From: Branchiostoma floridae
Lineage: Eukaryota > Chordata > Leptocardii > Amphioxiformes > Branchiostomatidae
Direction: 5' to 3'
Length of the DNA stretch: 26,327 nucleotides
Assembly: GCF_000003815.2 (NCBI RefSeq)
Contig: NC_049987.1
Coordinates: 3,050,650 to 3,076,976 of the forward strand
Every line of letters begins with the position of its first letter. Positions within the stretch are counted from its first letter, which is position 1. The notes under the pieces are model-generated. The model saw only the letters and a program-made list of their open reading frames with translations. It was not told the DNA's origin and searched no databases. A program made the position numbers and the translations under genes. Below, piece by piece: positions 10,865 to 22,443 of the stretch.

Positions 10865-10909
10865 GCGACTGTAGGTCTATCTATCGCTATGCTCTCGACC
10901 TACAGTCGC
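10865..10909. repeat. Left subterminal hairpin
   Basis: GCGACTGTAGGT (10865-10876) and ACCTACAGTCGC (10898-10909) form a perfect 12-bp stem with a 21-nt loop, 9 bp from the element end. The right end has a hairpin at the same place whose stem differs by two paired (compensatory) changes. Confidence 0.85.
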
Positions 10910-11101
10910 GGACTTGAACGTTGAACGAAACAGAAAAATCGCCGAATAAACGAGCCGCTGCACTAATCCTCGGATCTCTGGGTGTCCCTCACTTCCTAAC
11001 AGCCTTACCTAGCCAGCCGGAGCGTTTTCCGGCTCAAAAACCCCCTTCGCTAGCCGCGCCGGGACTAAATCCACTCCGAATGCACTGTATACACACTCCG
11101 G

Positions 11102-11157
11102 GCGGCCATCTTGAACAAAACTAATAGAAACTGACGTCACGATCATGAGGGCGGGGC
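11102..11157 (+). promoter_or_regulatory. Promoter module in left TIR
   Basis: It comprises GGCGGCCATCTTG (YY1-like, reverse), the palindromic CRE TGACGTCA at 11132-11139 and the Sp1-type GC box GGGCGGGGC at 11149-11157, in CpG-rich sequence. It lies about 390-445 bp upstream of the helicase start codon. Function is inferred from the motifs and position. Confidence 0.45.
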
Positions 11158-11546
11158 TTAGCCGGCGCGCCGAATCAGCCGCGCGAATAAGAAACTACTT
11201 TTCTGATAAGCCATTCCTATGGTGGGAAAGTTCATCATCAAGTTGTAAAGTTCCTGGAATTTCAAATAAACCATATTTAAGCAGAATAACAAATTGGAAA
11301 GGGTCTTAGATATTTCTTCAATGAATTCAACATGTTTCTTTTAAACAAGTCACAAACAATAAAATATGAAACACTTTTGTCTCAAAATCACAATGGAATA
11401 TTACACAGGAATGAATGGTATGGCAAATATGACACCACTTTCACTTTTACTCACTTTGATGCTGTCACCATGGAGAGTTGCCATTGATTTTACTTTCTCA
11501 GTTTCTGCTCTCATTTCTTTTTGTTTCATTCATTGTTATAATAAAC

Positions 11547-14467
11547 ATGGAAGAAATTTTCAGCTCTTTCCAACTCCCTTATGAGTTGAAAAATGAGCAG
11601 AAGAGAGTTATGTGCGCACTGGCACATCAGCAGCATGTCTTTGCACTTTTGCCCACTGGCTTTGGCAAAAGCGACTGCTTCGGTCTGTTTGGAAAGCTGA
11701 TGAACAAAGTAGGTGGTTTCATATCTCAGAAATACTGGGGTTTAGATAATCATCACCATCATCGTCAACCAAAGTTAGACCCATTGGTGCACATCATGTG
11801 TTAATTACTGTATATAGTAAATATGAAGAACATACAAACAAGTAACAATTGTACAACTATTTAATAGCTTTGCCAGTATCATCATCCAATGAGATGAGAT
11901 TTTTTAATACTTTGCATTCAATTATTACTCTATGATGATGAGTAACAAAATCATGCCTAATAAATCTTATGGAAATGATAATTCTCAAAAGAAGAGCAAT
12001 AAGAAACCCCAATGCTGACACTGCCTGTGACTTGAATGACATTACTGCACTTCACTATTGTGGTAGAAACCCTCGAAAACAATGGTTCTTTGTCTTAAAG
12101 CTACATCCTGGAAAGCGTCACTTGACGGTGGTCGTGAGTCCACTCAAGGCCCTCATGCTGGACCAGGTCCAGCGGTGGACCAGCATGGGGATCACTGCAG
12201 CAGCAGTGATAAGTGGCATGACAGCAGAAACTACACAGAGTGAGTTTACAATGTTGAACTGTAAATAGTTGGTCATTGGAATCATTTGACAACTGTTGTC
12301 AAATTACATATTATCCAATATTGTTACAGCCTAAGCTGGTAAAGTAAACTTGAACCACATAAGAAAACATAATACTCAGCATTGGTCACCATTGATATTA
12401 TGATATTTATTTATACATAAGGTGCTGCACCATAAAACATACATAATATATATGAACTTGTGCATCACTATCATAATGGTGACATTACTTTCATACCTTC
12501 AACCAAAGATATTTAACTTCTAATGTCTCATCCAACATTATGGTGAACTAAATGGTATTGAAATTGCCATTTATTTAATAGTCATAATGTAACACACAGT
12601 TTTAATTAGTACAGTATTGTATCAAAAAGAGTCTTAATGCTTTACTATCTCACTTGCACTCAGATGTTCTAGATGGGAACATTGAGCTGGTGTTCATGTC
12701 CCCAGAGACTATGTCACAAAAACTGTGGTGGACCTGGCTGAGGGACAGAAGCAAGGACATCTGCCTCTTGGCTCTAGATGAAGTCCACTGCCTGACCACC
12801 TGGTGGGATGAAGTTTAATGTTTTTCTTTTTTCCAGCAATTTTTAGTCATATCTAAATGATGTAAGGATCCAAAAATGGTGCACCCCCACCAATGTAGTA
12901 GAATATCCCAATGACCCCAGAGGTCAGGTAGAACTAATCCACACCTGACAAGTAGTTTACATATTTAGAGCATGACTATGTCTGAGTCTCTCTTCCTTGG
13001 TCAACCTTGGGATGAGCAACAAGGTAGGACATAATAAATACATCCAAGTTACTCTAACATTACACTAGTATTATTTAGAGGGTCTAACTAGGGTCTAACA
13101 TGTTACAAGTGATGACAGAATGGTCTAATATCCTGATATCAGAGGCAAATACAGGGTGGGGGGAGTTAATCTCTCTAGAGTTAACTAATTCATTATGACA
13201 TTATTCCATATTGTAATGGTGCTAAATCTTGCTATGTGTAATACAGGGGAACATCATTCCGGGAGGAGTATCGTAAGGTACCAAGCGTCAGGGGTGTGCT
13301 CAACTGCCCTGTGCTGATGCTGACAGCCACGGCTACAGAGGCTATGGTGGATGAGATAATAGCCGATCTACATCTATCAAATGTGGAAGTGGTGTCTGTT
13401 CTGCCAAACAGGTACACAATGTTATTGAATGTAGCAATTTTTTGACATGTTAGTGACTTATAACTTAAGCCTGCACAAAGTGACCTGTGAGCGCTTTTCT
13501 ACTAGTACTGTTGCTTAGTTCTGGAGTTGTGTGTTTCACTCACACCTGTAGTATGGGTTACCTTATTAACATGCTTCCACGAGACATGCAGTGAGTCTTT
13601 TGACAACATGCACAATATACATCATTATCTTTAACAGACCCAACATTCACCTTCAAGTGAGAAGAGCCACCAGTGACCTAAGTGAGGAGCTGGGCTGGCT
13701 GGTAAGCCACCTGAAGAAGGGGGGCAAGGATGCAGGGAGGACACTGATCTACTGCAGGTAAATTGTCAAACATTATGCTGTACCTCCTATCCATCAAGTT
13801 CTGTACATTTATCACACATAATATACATTCAAAGTTTTGTTGAACAAATCATGGTGCTGTGTAAATATTCCACAAACTGTTCAGAAATCAAACCTGAGAC
13901 AAATATTCCTTGTTTTAACTTATGATCTACAGGACCATCAACACGGTGTATCAAGTATGGGGATGGCTCATGAAACAGCTGGGGACCTCTGCCTGGACTG
14001 AGGAGCCCCACACCGTTAGGAATAGGATAGTTGATATGTACCATGGTCAGACTGATGATCAGTCGCAAAAAAGAGAACTGGAGGGCTTCACCCAAAGTGA
14101 TAGCTGCCTCAGATGTGTAGTAGCGACAAATGCTTTTGGGATGGGTGTTCAGGTAGATGATGTCCGCTATGTAATTCACTGGGGACCATCAAAAGACGTA
14201 TTGTCCTATTGGCAAGAAGTTGGAAGATGTGCGCGTGATGGGCAGGATGGGCATGCTATCATGTACGTGTTCCCTCATTCGCTAAACGCTAAGTTCATTA
14301 ATGCAGACATGATCACACTAGTTCGCAACTGTACAGGAAACAAGTGCATTAGGAAACAGGTACTGGAGCATTTGTTCGTGAAAGGCATGGACAGAAGTGG
14401 TCTTGCTACAGCATGTAATCTTGAGCATGGATGTTGTAGCAATTGTGATGATACATGTAAATCATAG
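11547..14467 (+). CDS. RecQ-type DNA helicase, 6 exons, transposon-encoded
   Basis: Exons: 11547-11708, 12101-12239, 12664-12802, 13247-13411, 13638-13757, 13933-14467, giving 419 aa with all introns GT-AG and all phases matching. It is an ATP-dependent 3'-5' SF2 helicase by family. Visible motifs: motif 0 around Q18; Walker A PTGFGKS (36-42); Ia VVVSPLKALMLDQV; Ib FMSPETM; II DEVH (139-142); aromatic-loop-like CLTTWGTSFREEYRK (143-157); III LTATA (172-176); IV RTLIYCRT; V VVATNAFGMGV (304-314); VI QEVGRCARDG (336-345). Family form is DEAH/DECH and GRAGRDG, so both differ slightly. C-terminal Cys residues (NCTGNKC; CCSNCDDTC) fit the RecQ zinc module; the winged-helix RQC and HRDC domains are absent. 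It probably acts in the nucleus during transposition. The first ATG after the TIR was chosen; a 5' untranslated exon is possible. Confidence 0.9.
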
Positions 14468-14493
14468 GTTTAAACAATAGAGTCCCTTCTAGT
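14468..14493. other. 26-bp gap between convergent stop codons
   Basis: The helicase TAG ends at 14467 and the transposase TAG (minus) ends at 14494. The 3' UTRs must therefore overlap the opposite gene. I see no clear AATAAA in the gap. Confidence 0.7.
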
Positions 14494-17400
14494 CTATTGG
14501 CCACTGCTCTTGGCAATGTCTGCCCACAAGTCCATCTCCTTTGCCAACTGCCTCAACTTTCCACCCATCTTTTCAGGCTGCCTGATTCTTGAGTTGTATG
14601 TGTAATCCTCAAAGCCAGTGTGTTGGCGGCCTGGCAGGTACGCAAACAGTCCATCACCCTTGAAGTCAGACACGAACCTGTCGATGTCTGCCTGGTATCT
14701 GCCATCGTGGCTGAACGTTGATGCATGGGTGATGTACGACCCCAGTCCAGCCGCCGTGAAGACTCTGTCCAACTCACGTCCAAAGGGGCCGCTCATTTCG
14801 GCACACCTTTGGACCTGGGTGTCGGTGTATTGACCCCTAGAGTGCTTCAACATGTCTGAAAAGATGACCATAACACATCAATTGTACAAATGTGTCACAT
14901 ATTTTATTCTTCATACCTGTGCAGATATTTTGTTGGAAGAAAAGTTAAGACAGTGGGCAAAAAATATGATGTACAATCAGAAAATTTCAGCAATTTCCCA
15001 ACTTAATCATAATTGTACTTAGATCTTTTCTTGGTCATACCACTGACTTAATGGAATATATGGGAAGACAAAAACAAAACATTTAAAAACCTTTAAAGTC
15101 GTTGTTTAGGAACTCGTTGACAAGGTCAAGGCCGATGTTGCTGCCTGGACCCCCCTTCAAGTTTGCCACCCGGTTCCATGTAAGGTCGTGCCTCAACCTC
15201 TCGGGCAGGAACCCTCCTATTCCTTTAACAGTGGATAAAGATGACCATTCAAATGATTAGCAAACAGCATACTATATGTACTTTATATGCTGTCACAGAC
15301 TACCACATTGGGCTGTACCATGTGAGTACATGTACCTTGTAGTACTTGGACAAGACTTTATTGAGGGTGAAGTTTTAATTGAAACATTTCTGCCTCAGTC
15401 AGTGACATGTGTTGTCTTTCTCAGCACTCTTGGAAGCAGTTGATGGCAATGCCAAAGCAGTAAATGCCTGAAGGATGAGGTGATGTAATCATTATCTATA
15501 TTGCATATGTGTAAACAAAGCTTGGCATCATGACTAACTGCATGTATGCATGTTGTATTCTGTTGCAATAATCAATTGATACAGATACTCTGATGCATGT
15601 CAGGAAAAAACATGACTGAAAAACTCTATATTATTCATCGCAGTACTTTTGAATTTAAGTTAACTGTGATAATTTGTGTTACTGTGTTGTGTTAGGTTGT
15701 GTTAATCTTTCATAAATGTATTGTGATGTAGTCAAACCTGTGAGCATCTGATGGCCTATGATGAAGTATTTGTAGTGGCGTTTGTTCCAGAATGACACCA
15801 TGTCCATCTGCCATGTCTGGATCATGGCAGGCCCATCTCCTTCTCTCACGCAGTCTCTGCGAACAAGATGGCACAAGCCTTCCCACATGAGAGCCTTACT
15901 GTAGCATTGTACTTTGTCTTCAGACATAGCCCCTTGGAGGCAGTCATCCGAACAGTACCATTGATCTGCATTAAAAATAGTGGGAAAGGTATCGGTAAGA
16001 ACATCTACTTGTTATCAGGAGAAGGAGAGTTGAGTTTAAAAGTAGTAAGTAGCAAGTAGTATTAGCCACTGTAGTAGTAGTGTAGTAGTAGTTTGTAGTT
16101 TTACCATTTAACACCAGGTATCCATTGTAACCACAATGCATGCTAATACCAAGGAAATAAAAGAGAAATGGCCTCTGAGTGTACATTTGACACATGGTGT
16201 ACTTTGACTATTCACTACATTAGATACAATTACTTAGAAAAATGTTATGGTAAAAGTTAAGTACAAATATCCACATTTGCATTGTTGCTATTCTTGTTAA
16301 TTAAATTACCTTCAAAATCTGTGCCACACAGGCAGTCGCTGTGATACCACTCATCGTGGAGACATTTGTCTCCAAGGTGGCACTGCACCATCTCCCCACC
16401 TTTCCTCTGGTGGCACATACAGTAAATGTATGTACCATCATCTGCACAGGACTGGCTGCAGTACCAGTCGTCGTGGGGGGCAGCTTGCAGCTCTGCACAG
16501 CTGAGGTGGTACCAGCTTTGCTTGCAGACTGCGCTGCAACACTTGACCATTGTTTCATCCTTGTCTGCAGAATTAATAGGAAGCCAAATTCAATTCAGAT
16601 GATTACTCATCAGACTCCTATTAGCAATGACTTTCCATAAATGGCAACCTTAAAAGGTGTTCTAAGTGAAATAAAGATCTGAATTTAAACCTCAGAAATT
16701 GAACAGAACAAGTTTATAGAACAGTAAAACTTGTTACTGTACAGTGTATCAAAAAGGAAGAAATGTCAATAATATCGTATGGAAGATATACTGTAAATGC
16801 AGAAATGTTCGCGGTGGATTAATTTTCGCGGTGACCACTTCACCGCGAATTTAAAACCACCGCGAACATTTTTCTACTATAGTATTAGACTGCATGGTGT
16901 TACCGCAAAATTAAAACCACCGCAAAAAGTCATTTTTCCCGCTAACGCGAAATTAAATCCCCGCGAACTTAAATGCATTTACAGTATATTGTGCACATTG
17001 GGCAAAAAAATTACTTGATGAACTTCTCATACCCTCCATACAGCTGCAGTATGGGAAGATCTCTTCCGTGTCATCCCTGTCTGCCTGCGATGCTGTGGCA
17101 GCTAGCATGATGTCCTCTGCCTCAGGTGGCTGCCAACAGAAGTCCACAATCTTCTGGGAGAGGTTGGTGACCCACTTGAGCTTGGTGGCGTTGGTCGAAC
17201 TTGTTGGGAAGTCTGCAGGGGTGTCCTGCAAGTTGCCCATGTTGCAGATGTCTACAGCCAGCAGACATATGTATGCACATGTGGCAAACTGGGAAGAAAA
17301 TAGTTTCCCTGGGTCAGTAGGTACATTCCCCTGCTGCCTAAAAAGACAACTGAGCATTGTGCTTTGTAGTGCAAAAATAAATTATATTTGAACACCTTTA

Positions 17401-20400
17401 AAAAAAACAACTATTCCAAATTGTTATGAAAGATACAGATTAAAAATATGGTATTTCACAAGCAGTAAGCTTAAATATTGGTACCATTTTTTTTACCCAG
17501 GCTTGGTGAAGGATTATCTCACAGATGCATTGATATTATATTAGATTATAATAATCGAGAAAAATGACTTAATTTATCTGATTTTTATAATTCTGTACCT
17601 CAATCATGTCCCAAACGTGCTGCACATTATCTTGTACATTCTTCTTCAACGATCTGTGGCTGAAGTAGGCCTTGAGTTGAGAAAGAGTCCCTCTGCATGC
17701 CTCACTCTTGTGATCGAATAGCTCGTCCATGGTATCCTGCACAATTAAGATATTTACAAAATTGCCAAAGTACATAAAAAGGCCAGTGTTGGATGCACGA
17801 CTTAGGGAAAAGAGATAAATGTTTCCCTTTTAGTTGTATTTGTATTACAAGTTAGTGTAAATATAATTAACATTCATCTAACTTTTGAAATCTAACTTCT
17901 GAACTAATACATGTCTGGGATAAATGAATCACAATTATAACGCTTTTCTACTTAACTAGCTGAGTTTGGTTACATTTAAGACTGATTCTAAACCCCAAAC
18001 AGCATGACCAAATATGGCAAAACAGGTAAGTTATTGCAATACAAATGAAATATGTATGGATTGTACTTATCCATTGTTGCATGGATTTAGACATGACGGG
18101 AAAAGTCCATTTTTGAGTTACCATTTAACATTTGGAGATGAGATTTTTGCTCACCTGGAGGAGAAGAATCTCCCTGTGAAATTCCTGCGGGCCCTCCACG
18201 AGGCCTTCCAGCCGTGTTCTGGGAGTTTCACCGTTGCTGCGGGCTCTTTTGCTGTGTACCATCCTCTCGATGGAGAGGCCATCACCACAGCACAGTATGG
18301 GGAGGAGCTTGCCCTGTGGTGCCGGCACGTGGTTATGGAGCGTCTCCATAACCTGGATGACCCCCTCTGTTGATGAAGGGTTTGCCTCCACAACACCCAG
18401 GTTGACCTGAAAAATGGAGCAATCCTATAGTCAATGCCACCGCTAAATTAGCTGAAAACCCAGATGCACCTGGGTCTAATGCCAAGAGATGACTCTGCAG
18501 GCCTATTAGAGTATGGGTGTAAACAAACAACACACTGTAATTAAAGCAGATAGCCACACATGTGATATTGATTATATTACCACAATATGGCATTTTATTG
18601 ACATACAAAGGGATTCATCATGGATGTTTTTGTCATTTGACCTTTAGTTTGTGTAAATTTTTATTGTTTCATCATCAACGTTTCAGCTTATCTGTTTCAT
18701 AGCAACTGTAGATTTGAGTAAAAGTAACTTTTTTGAAGCAATCAGATCATATTGTGTTATCTTCTAGAATGTTCATCTTTGCCAACACATTGTACTTACA
18801 ACATTGCTCTTTTCTTTCATCTCCCTTGAATGTTGATGTGGGATGTGCCGGTTCACCTTTCCCTTCAAGCACTCAAACGGGGGTATGTTGTCCACCAGAA
18901 TCCTGCTGACTACTGTCACCATTCTGGATCTTACTGATGTAAATACCTGTACAAATGGTAAGTAAAAGATCCCATTGTCAGCCTGATAGTAAATCTACTG
19001 TAGAAATAGATAATGGAGTGCTGAGAGGTAGTGACAGGTTACTACATTTCCACAGTGTCATCAACACTAATGTTCATTTCCATCTGGGTTACAATTGTTA
19101 CAATACAGTTATTTTAGTTGTTAGAAAAGGTGGACATACCTCTGGTGCAGGTAAGATGGAGTGAGGATCCACCTCAACAGCCCTCAAAGTCCCTGGTGTG
19201 TCAGCCAGTGGGAAGGGAACTTTGTTCTGGTGGGCAAAGCACAATGCCCACATCAGGAATGTGTTCTGATGTTCTGTGCTGTGGTGCTTTGCATGAGCAT
19301 CAATCTAGGAAATATAAGAAGTTTGAAAAATGAATTACTGGTACAGTATCAGATGTAAATGAATATTATGTATTGACTCAAATAGCTTACAGCTTACATG
19401 TAGGTCTCTGAAGTTGAGTTGTTTGTTCTATTTCTAAATTACTACTTAATTTCTGCACACCTGCACATTGTCCCAAGTTAAGGAGTAGCCCTTTGCTCTT
19501 GGTGGTGCTTCTTCAAATGACAGCCGTCTTCTGGCACCAACCGCAGTTTTCTGGTGAATGACAAGTTGATATGCGTAAGAAGGTGTAGCAGTAACATTTT
19601 CTTATTCTTCATTTAGACCATGAATGTGTGAAACATGAAACATGGTACTGGTACCACTTATAAAGCTAGGTCACAAATTATACATGAATAAACATGGTAT
19701 GTAAGTAAGGTTGAAATGATGAGGATAGAAATTCTGAATCAGGATATTATTATTGATCAAGGTTGCAGTTATTCACCTCTGCTTCTTGTTTCCAGACCTT
19801 GACCTCGCTGTCATGTCCAAGGCGGAGGCGGTCAACTTGACTCCTTGCGGCTTGCACGGACTGTGATACTCCCAGGGAGTTCAGTGTGGCAAACACCTTC
19901 TGTGGGCAGCCTTGTTTCCACAGCTGAACACCCATGCAGGCCTGCGGGAACCTGACTCGCTTGTTTGAGTACAGGGCCACAGAGAGGATGAGCCCAGTCC
20001 TCCTTTCCACTGTCTCTTTGTCTTCAGACCTTTATGTTAGAAAAGATATGAATGTTACCTGTTAGAAATGATAGTTGATACAAGTGAATATGCATTGCTC
20101 AAACAATTTTTTCTGTATACCTGCACAGGTGCAGGTAACATTGGAAATTACCTGCATCAGACAAATTTTACTTTAACCACTCTAGGAATTTAGGAAGTAT
20201 AGGTCATGCTAAAATCTGTTTAGAAACCATTGCCATTATTTCTTTTCATACTTCATAGGTCACTGAGGTAACAGTACAATGCAGCCAGTAAAAGCCCATA
20301 TCATTAAACATGTACAGTATATGTAACCCAGTACATGGACATGTGCAGGTGATGTCTACATGCACAGCTCAAATTTTACCTGCACTAACCTGCATATGCA

Positions 20401-21969
20401 GGCGGTATTTCAAGCCCTGATTGCAAATAAGCAGAATGCATTATGTGTTATGTATTGCAGAATTTACTTTGATGCAAATTAATTGTCGTAATCATTTCAA
20501 AGTAGAGGTTTTGTTTGATACTGCAGGAAGAACAATTAAAAATGACTTACATAGTGTTTATGTGAATACATTATACCTAAAGATGTCATTGTTACAAATG
20601 TCTCAGAAAAGCTTTCTTTGATTACTCTAAAAGCTCTGACATTCATCAAAGGCAACTTTTTGTGCAGCCAAGGTAACATGAAACTTAAAACTTGGTACCT
20701 ACTTTGGAAACATGGCCTTCAACACTGCCATCAGAAGTGGGGCATGCCCTTCTGCCCATGTCAGGGTTTCCTGCCAAGAGAAAGCTGTGACATTGTCCAG
20801 TGTCACAGGCTTTCTCAATGGGCTGCTCTTGTCCCCATTGAGGTTCTTCCGCTGCAGATTTAATTGATAAAGATATTCATTAATTTAACAGAAAAAGACG
20901 CAGCAGTTTCTTATCAAGTGAAAGTTGTATTTAACAAGAAAATTCAGTGAACCCTTTGCCAGTAAAAGGATGACTGTACTTAAAAAAACATATGAAATGA
21001 TATCATTTCTTTATGAGAGAATAGTACAAATGTATCAAGTTCATTTGATTCTATGAAGAAGATGTTAGAGAACAAAAATGAAAATTATATTATTTGGTAT
21101 ATTAAGTATATGTGTAAAGTTTTGTTCATCCTTCCTTGCTATGTATATTTCATATGCATAATGAAGGCAACTTTGTTCGGCTAAATTTTTTTATTTCCAT
21201 GCTCACATCAGTTTTAAGATCTCCAGATGAAGGATGTCATCCATTAAATCAAATGCACACCAGGCCTTAGTGGACACAGCATTTATTTGAAAGTTGTTTT
21301 ATCATACAAAAAGAAAGTTCTTCATTTTATCAACTTTTGTCAAAGATGCCAGGTGCAATAGGGAAACATATTATTCAATCCTCTTTGTGTTTTTCTATCT
21401 GTGCTTACCTCAGTAAGGATGGCCTCCTTACATGCTGTGATCATTTGCTGCTTGGTGGCAGGGTGCTGTAGCAGCAGCCGGAAAGCTTTCAGGTACTGCT
21501 TTCTTGCCAGCATCCTCACTGCATCTCCCACCTGCCCAGAGGACCCCATCAGACCTGAGCTTGATTGTATTCTCAAACTCTTTCTGACGGGGCTCTGGGG
21601 AGGACTTTTTGATGGGCTGTGTCTTGCTGACCATTTTCTCTTCCCCTTCCACTGCACTGTTTTGCTGTTCAGTTGTTGGATACAGGAGTAGCAGAGGAAG
21701 CAGCTTACAGATGGAGATGCAGCAAATACCTGCTTGTACGTCAGTGGCGAGGTTATGGTGGAAATCCTCTTCCTACTGTACCCTTTGGTACTTTTTATGA
21801 AGAGATTGCCACAATTGTGGCAACTCTCCATGGTGACAGCATCAATGTGAGTAAAAGTGAAAGTGGTGTCATATTTGCCATACCATTCATTCCTGTGTAA
21901 TATTCCATTGTGATTTTGAGACAAAAGTGTTTCATACTTTGTTTGTGACTTGTTTTGAAAAAGAAACAT
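14494..21969 (-). CDS. DDE-like transposase with zinc and tandem PHD fingers, 13 exons
   Basis: Exons in reading order: 21969-21409, 20851-20703, 20029-19777, 19550-19461, 19304-19140, 18946-18800, 18406-18155, 17736-17599, 17288-17033, 16564-16310, 15965-15738, 15222-15091, 14855-14494: 2,988 nt, 995 aa. All junctions are GT-AG and in phase, with no stop. N-terminal zinc cluster C50/C53...C90/C93/C96. Candidate acidic residues: D348 (LTWDNVQ), D497 (CCGDGLS), E797 or D799 (VREGDG). 'HHSTEHQNTFLMW', 'NRHIPHQHS' and 'WNRVANLKGGPGSNIGLDL' match motifs I remember from large uncharacterised invertebrate proteins (DUF6589-like, Academ-type). Two PHD-type Cys4-His-Cys3 fingers (about 665-764) lie between the second D and the E. 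The open frame extends about 18 codons upstream without ATG, so the start is the first in-frame ATG, which lies within the right TIR. Class assignment is inference. Confidence 0.85.
16791..16984. mobile_element. MITE in a transposase intron (CTGTAAATGCA ends)
   Basis: 194 bp with inverted ends CTGTAAATGC (16791-16800) and GCATTTACAG (16975-16984), flanked by TATA on both sides (16787-16790, 16985-16988; the duplication is TA or TATA). The interior has repeated CCGCGAA and inverted GCGGTGG words. It lies in the intron between the exons ending at 17033 and starting at 16564 and should be spliced out. An older relative is at 1025-1217. Confidence 0.85.
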
Positions 21970-22143
21970 GTTTAACTCATTGACAAAAATATCTAAGACC
22001 CTTTCCAACTTGTTATTCTGCTTAAATGCGGTTTATTTGAAATTCCAGGAACTTTCCAACTTTGAGACACCTGTTCCCCATAGGAATGGCTTATCAGAAA
22101 AGTAGTTTCTTATTCGCGCGGCTGATTCGGCGCGCCGGCTAAG

Positions 22144-22199
22144 CCCCGCCCTCATGATCGTGACGTCAGTTTCTATTAGTTTTGTTCAAGATGGCCGCC
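22144..22199 (-). promoter_or_regulatory. Promoter module in right TIR
   Basis: Mirror of the left module: GC box, CRE and YY1-like motif in a CpG-rich block about 175-230 bp upstream of the transposase ATG. It probably drives the transposase, while the left copy drives the helicase, so both genes would respond to the same factors. This is inferred from motif content. Confidence 0.45.
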
Positions 22200-22391
22200 C
22201 GGAGTGTGTATACAGTGCATTCGGAGTGGATTTAGTCCCGGCGCGGCTAGCGAAGGGGGTTTTTGAGCCGGAAAACGCTCCGGCTGGCTAGGTAAGGCTG
22301 TTAGGAAGTGAGGGACACCCAGAGATCCGAGGATTAGTGCAGCGGCTGGTTTATTCGGCGATTTTTTGATTCCGTTCAATGTTGAAGTCTG

Positions 22392-22443
22392 CGACTGTTG
22401 GCCGGGAGCGTTAGTAGTATAAGCGATAATAGGCCAACAGTCG
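22392..22443. repeat. Right subterminal hairpin
   Basis: CGACTGTTGGCC (22392-22403) and GGCCAACAGTCG (22432-22443) form a perfect 12-bp stem with a 28-nt loop, 12 bp from the element end. Against the left hairpin the stem has an A:T to T:A and a T:A to C:G change, each matched in the other arm; the loops are unrelated. Confidence 0.85.

Larger units (their letters stand above)
10856..11483 (+). repeat. Left terminal inverted repeat (about 628 bp)
   Basis: It pairs with 21838-22455. The outer part (about 10910-11220) is nearly identical between ends; the inner part differs by small indels. The inner end is a defunct copy of the first about 44 codons of the transposase (from AACATGTTTC to TTGCCA), broken by indels. 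This shows that the TIR grew, or was converted, to include transposase coding sequence. It carries a GC box (11149-11157), a CRE TGACGTCA (11132-11139) and the inverse of a YY1-like site (about 11102-11113). It probably drives the helicase gene that starts 64 bp further in. Confidence 0.85.

Noticed and set aside
10921-11124. 67-codon reading in the left TIR, repeated with few changes at 22176-22379
   Set aside because: It has no ATG at the start (it begins with TTG), and the similarity between copies follows simply from being inside a long inverted repeat, so it is no evidence of coding.
12803-12830. Alternative end of helicase exon 3 reading on to a TAA
   Set aside because: Using the donor TG|GTGGGATG instead restores 'TTWGTSFREEYRK', the expected RecQ text after motif II, and keeps the frame.
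15430-15480. Possible extra transposase exon between 15738 and 15222
   Set aside because: The flanking exons join directly in phase 1 and read through a conserved-looking motif, so no exon is needed here.
17068-17391. 107-codon plus-strand open frame
   Set aside because: It is the antisense of transposase exon 17288-17033; the minus strand has splice sites in phase with neighbouring exons.
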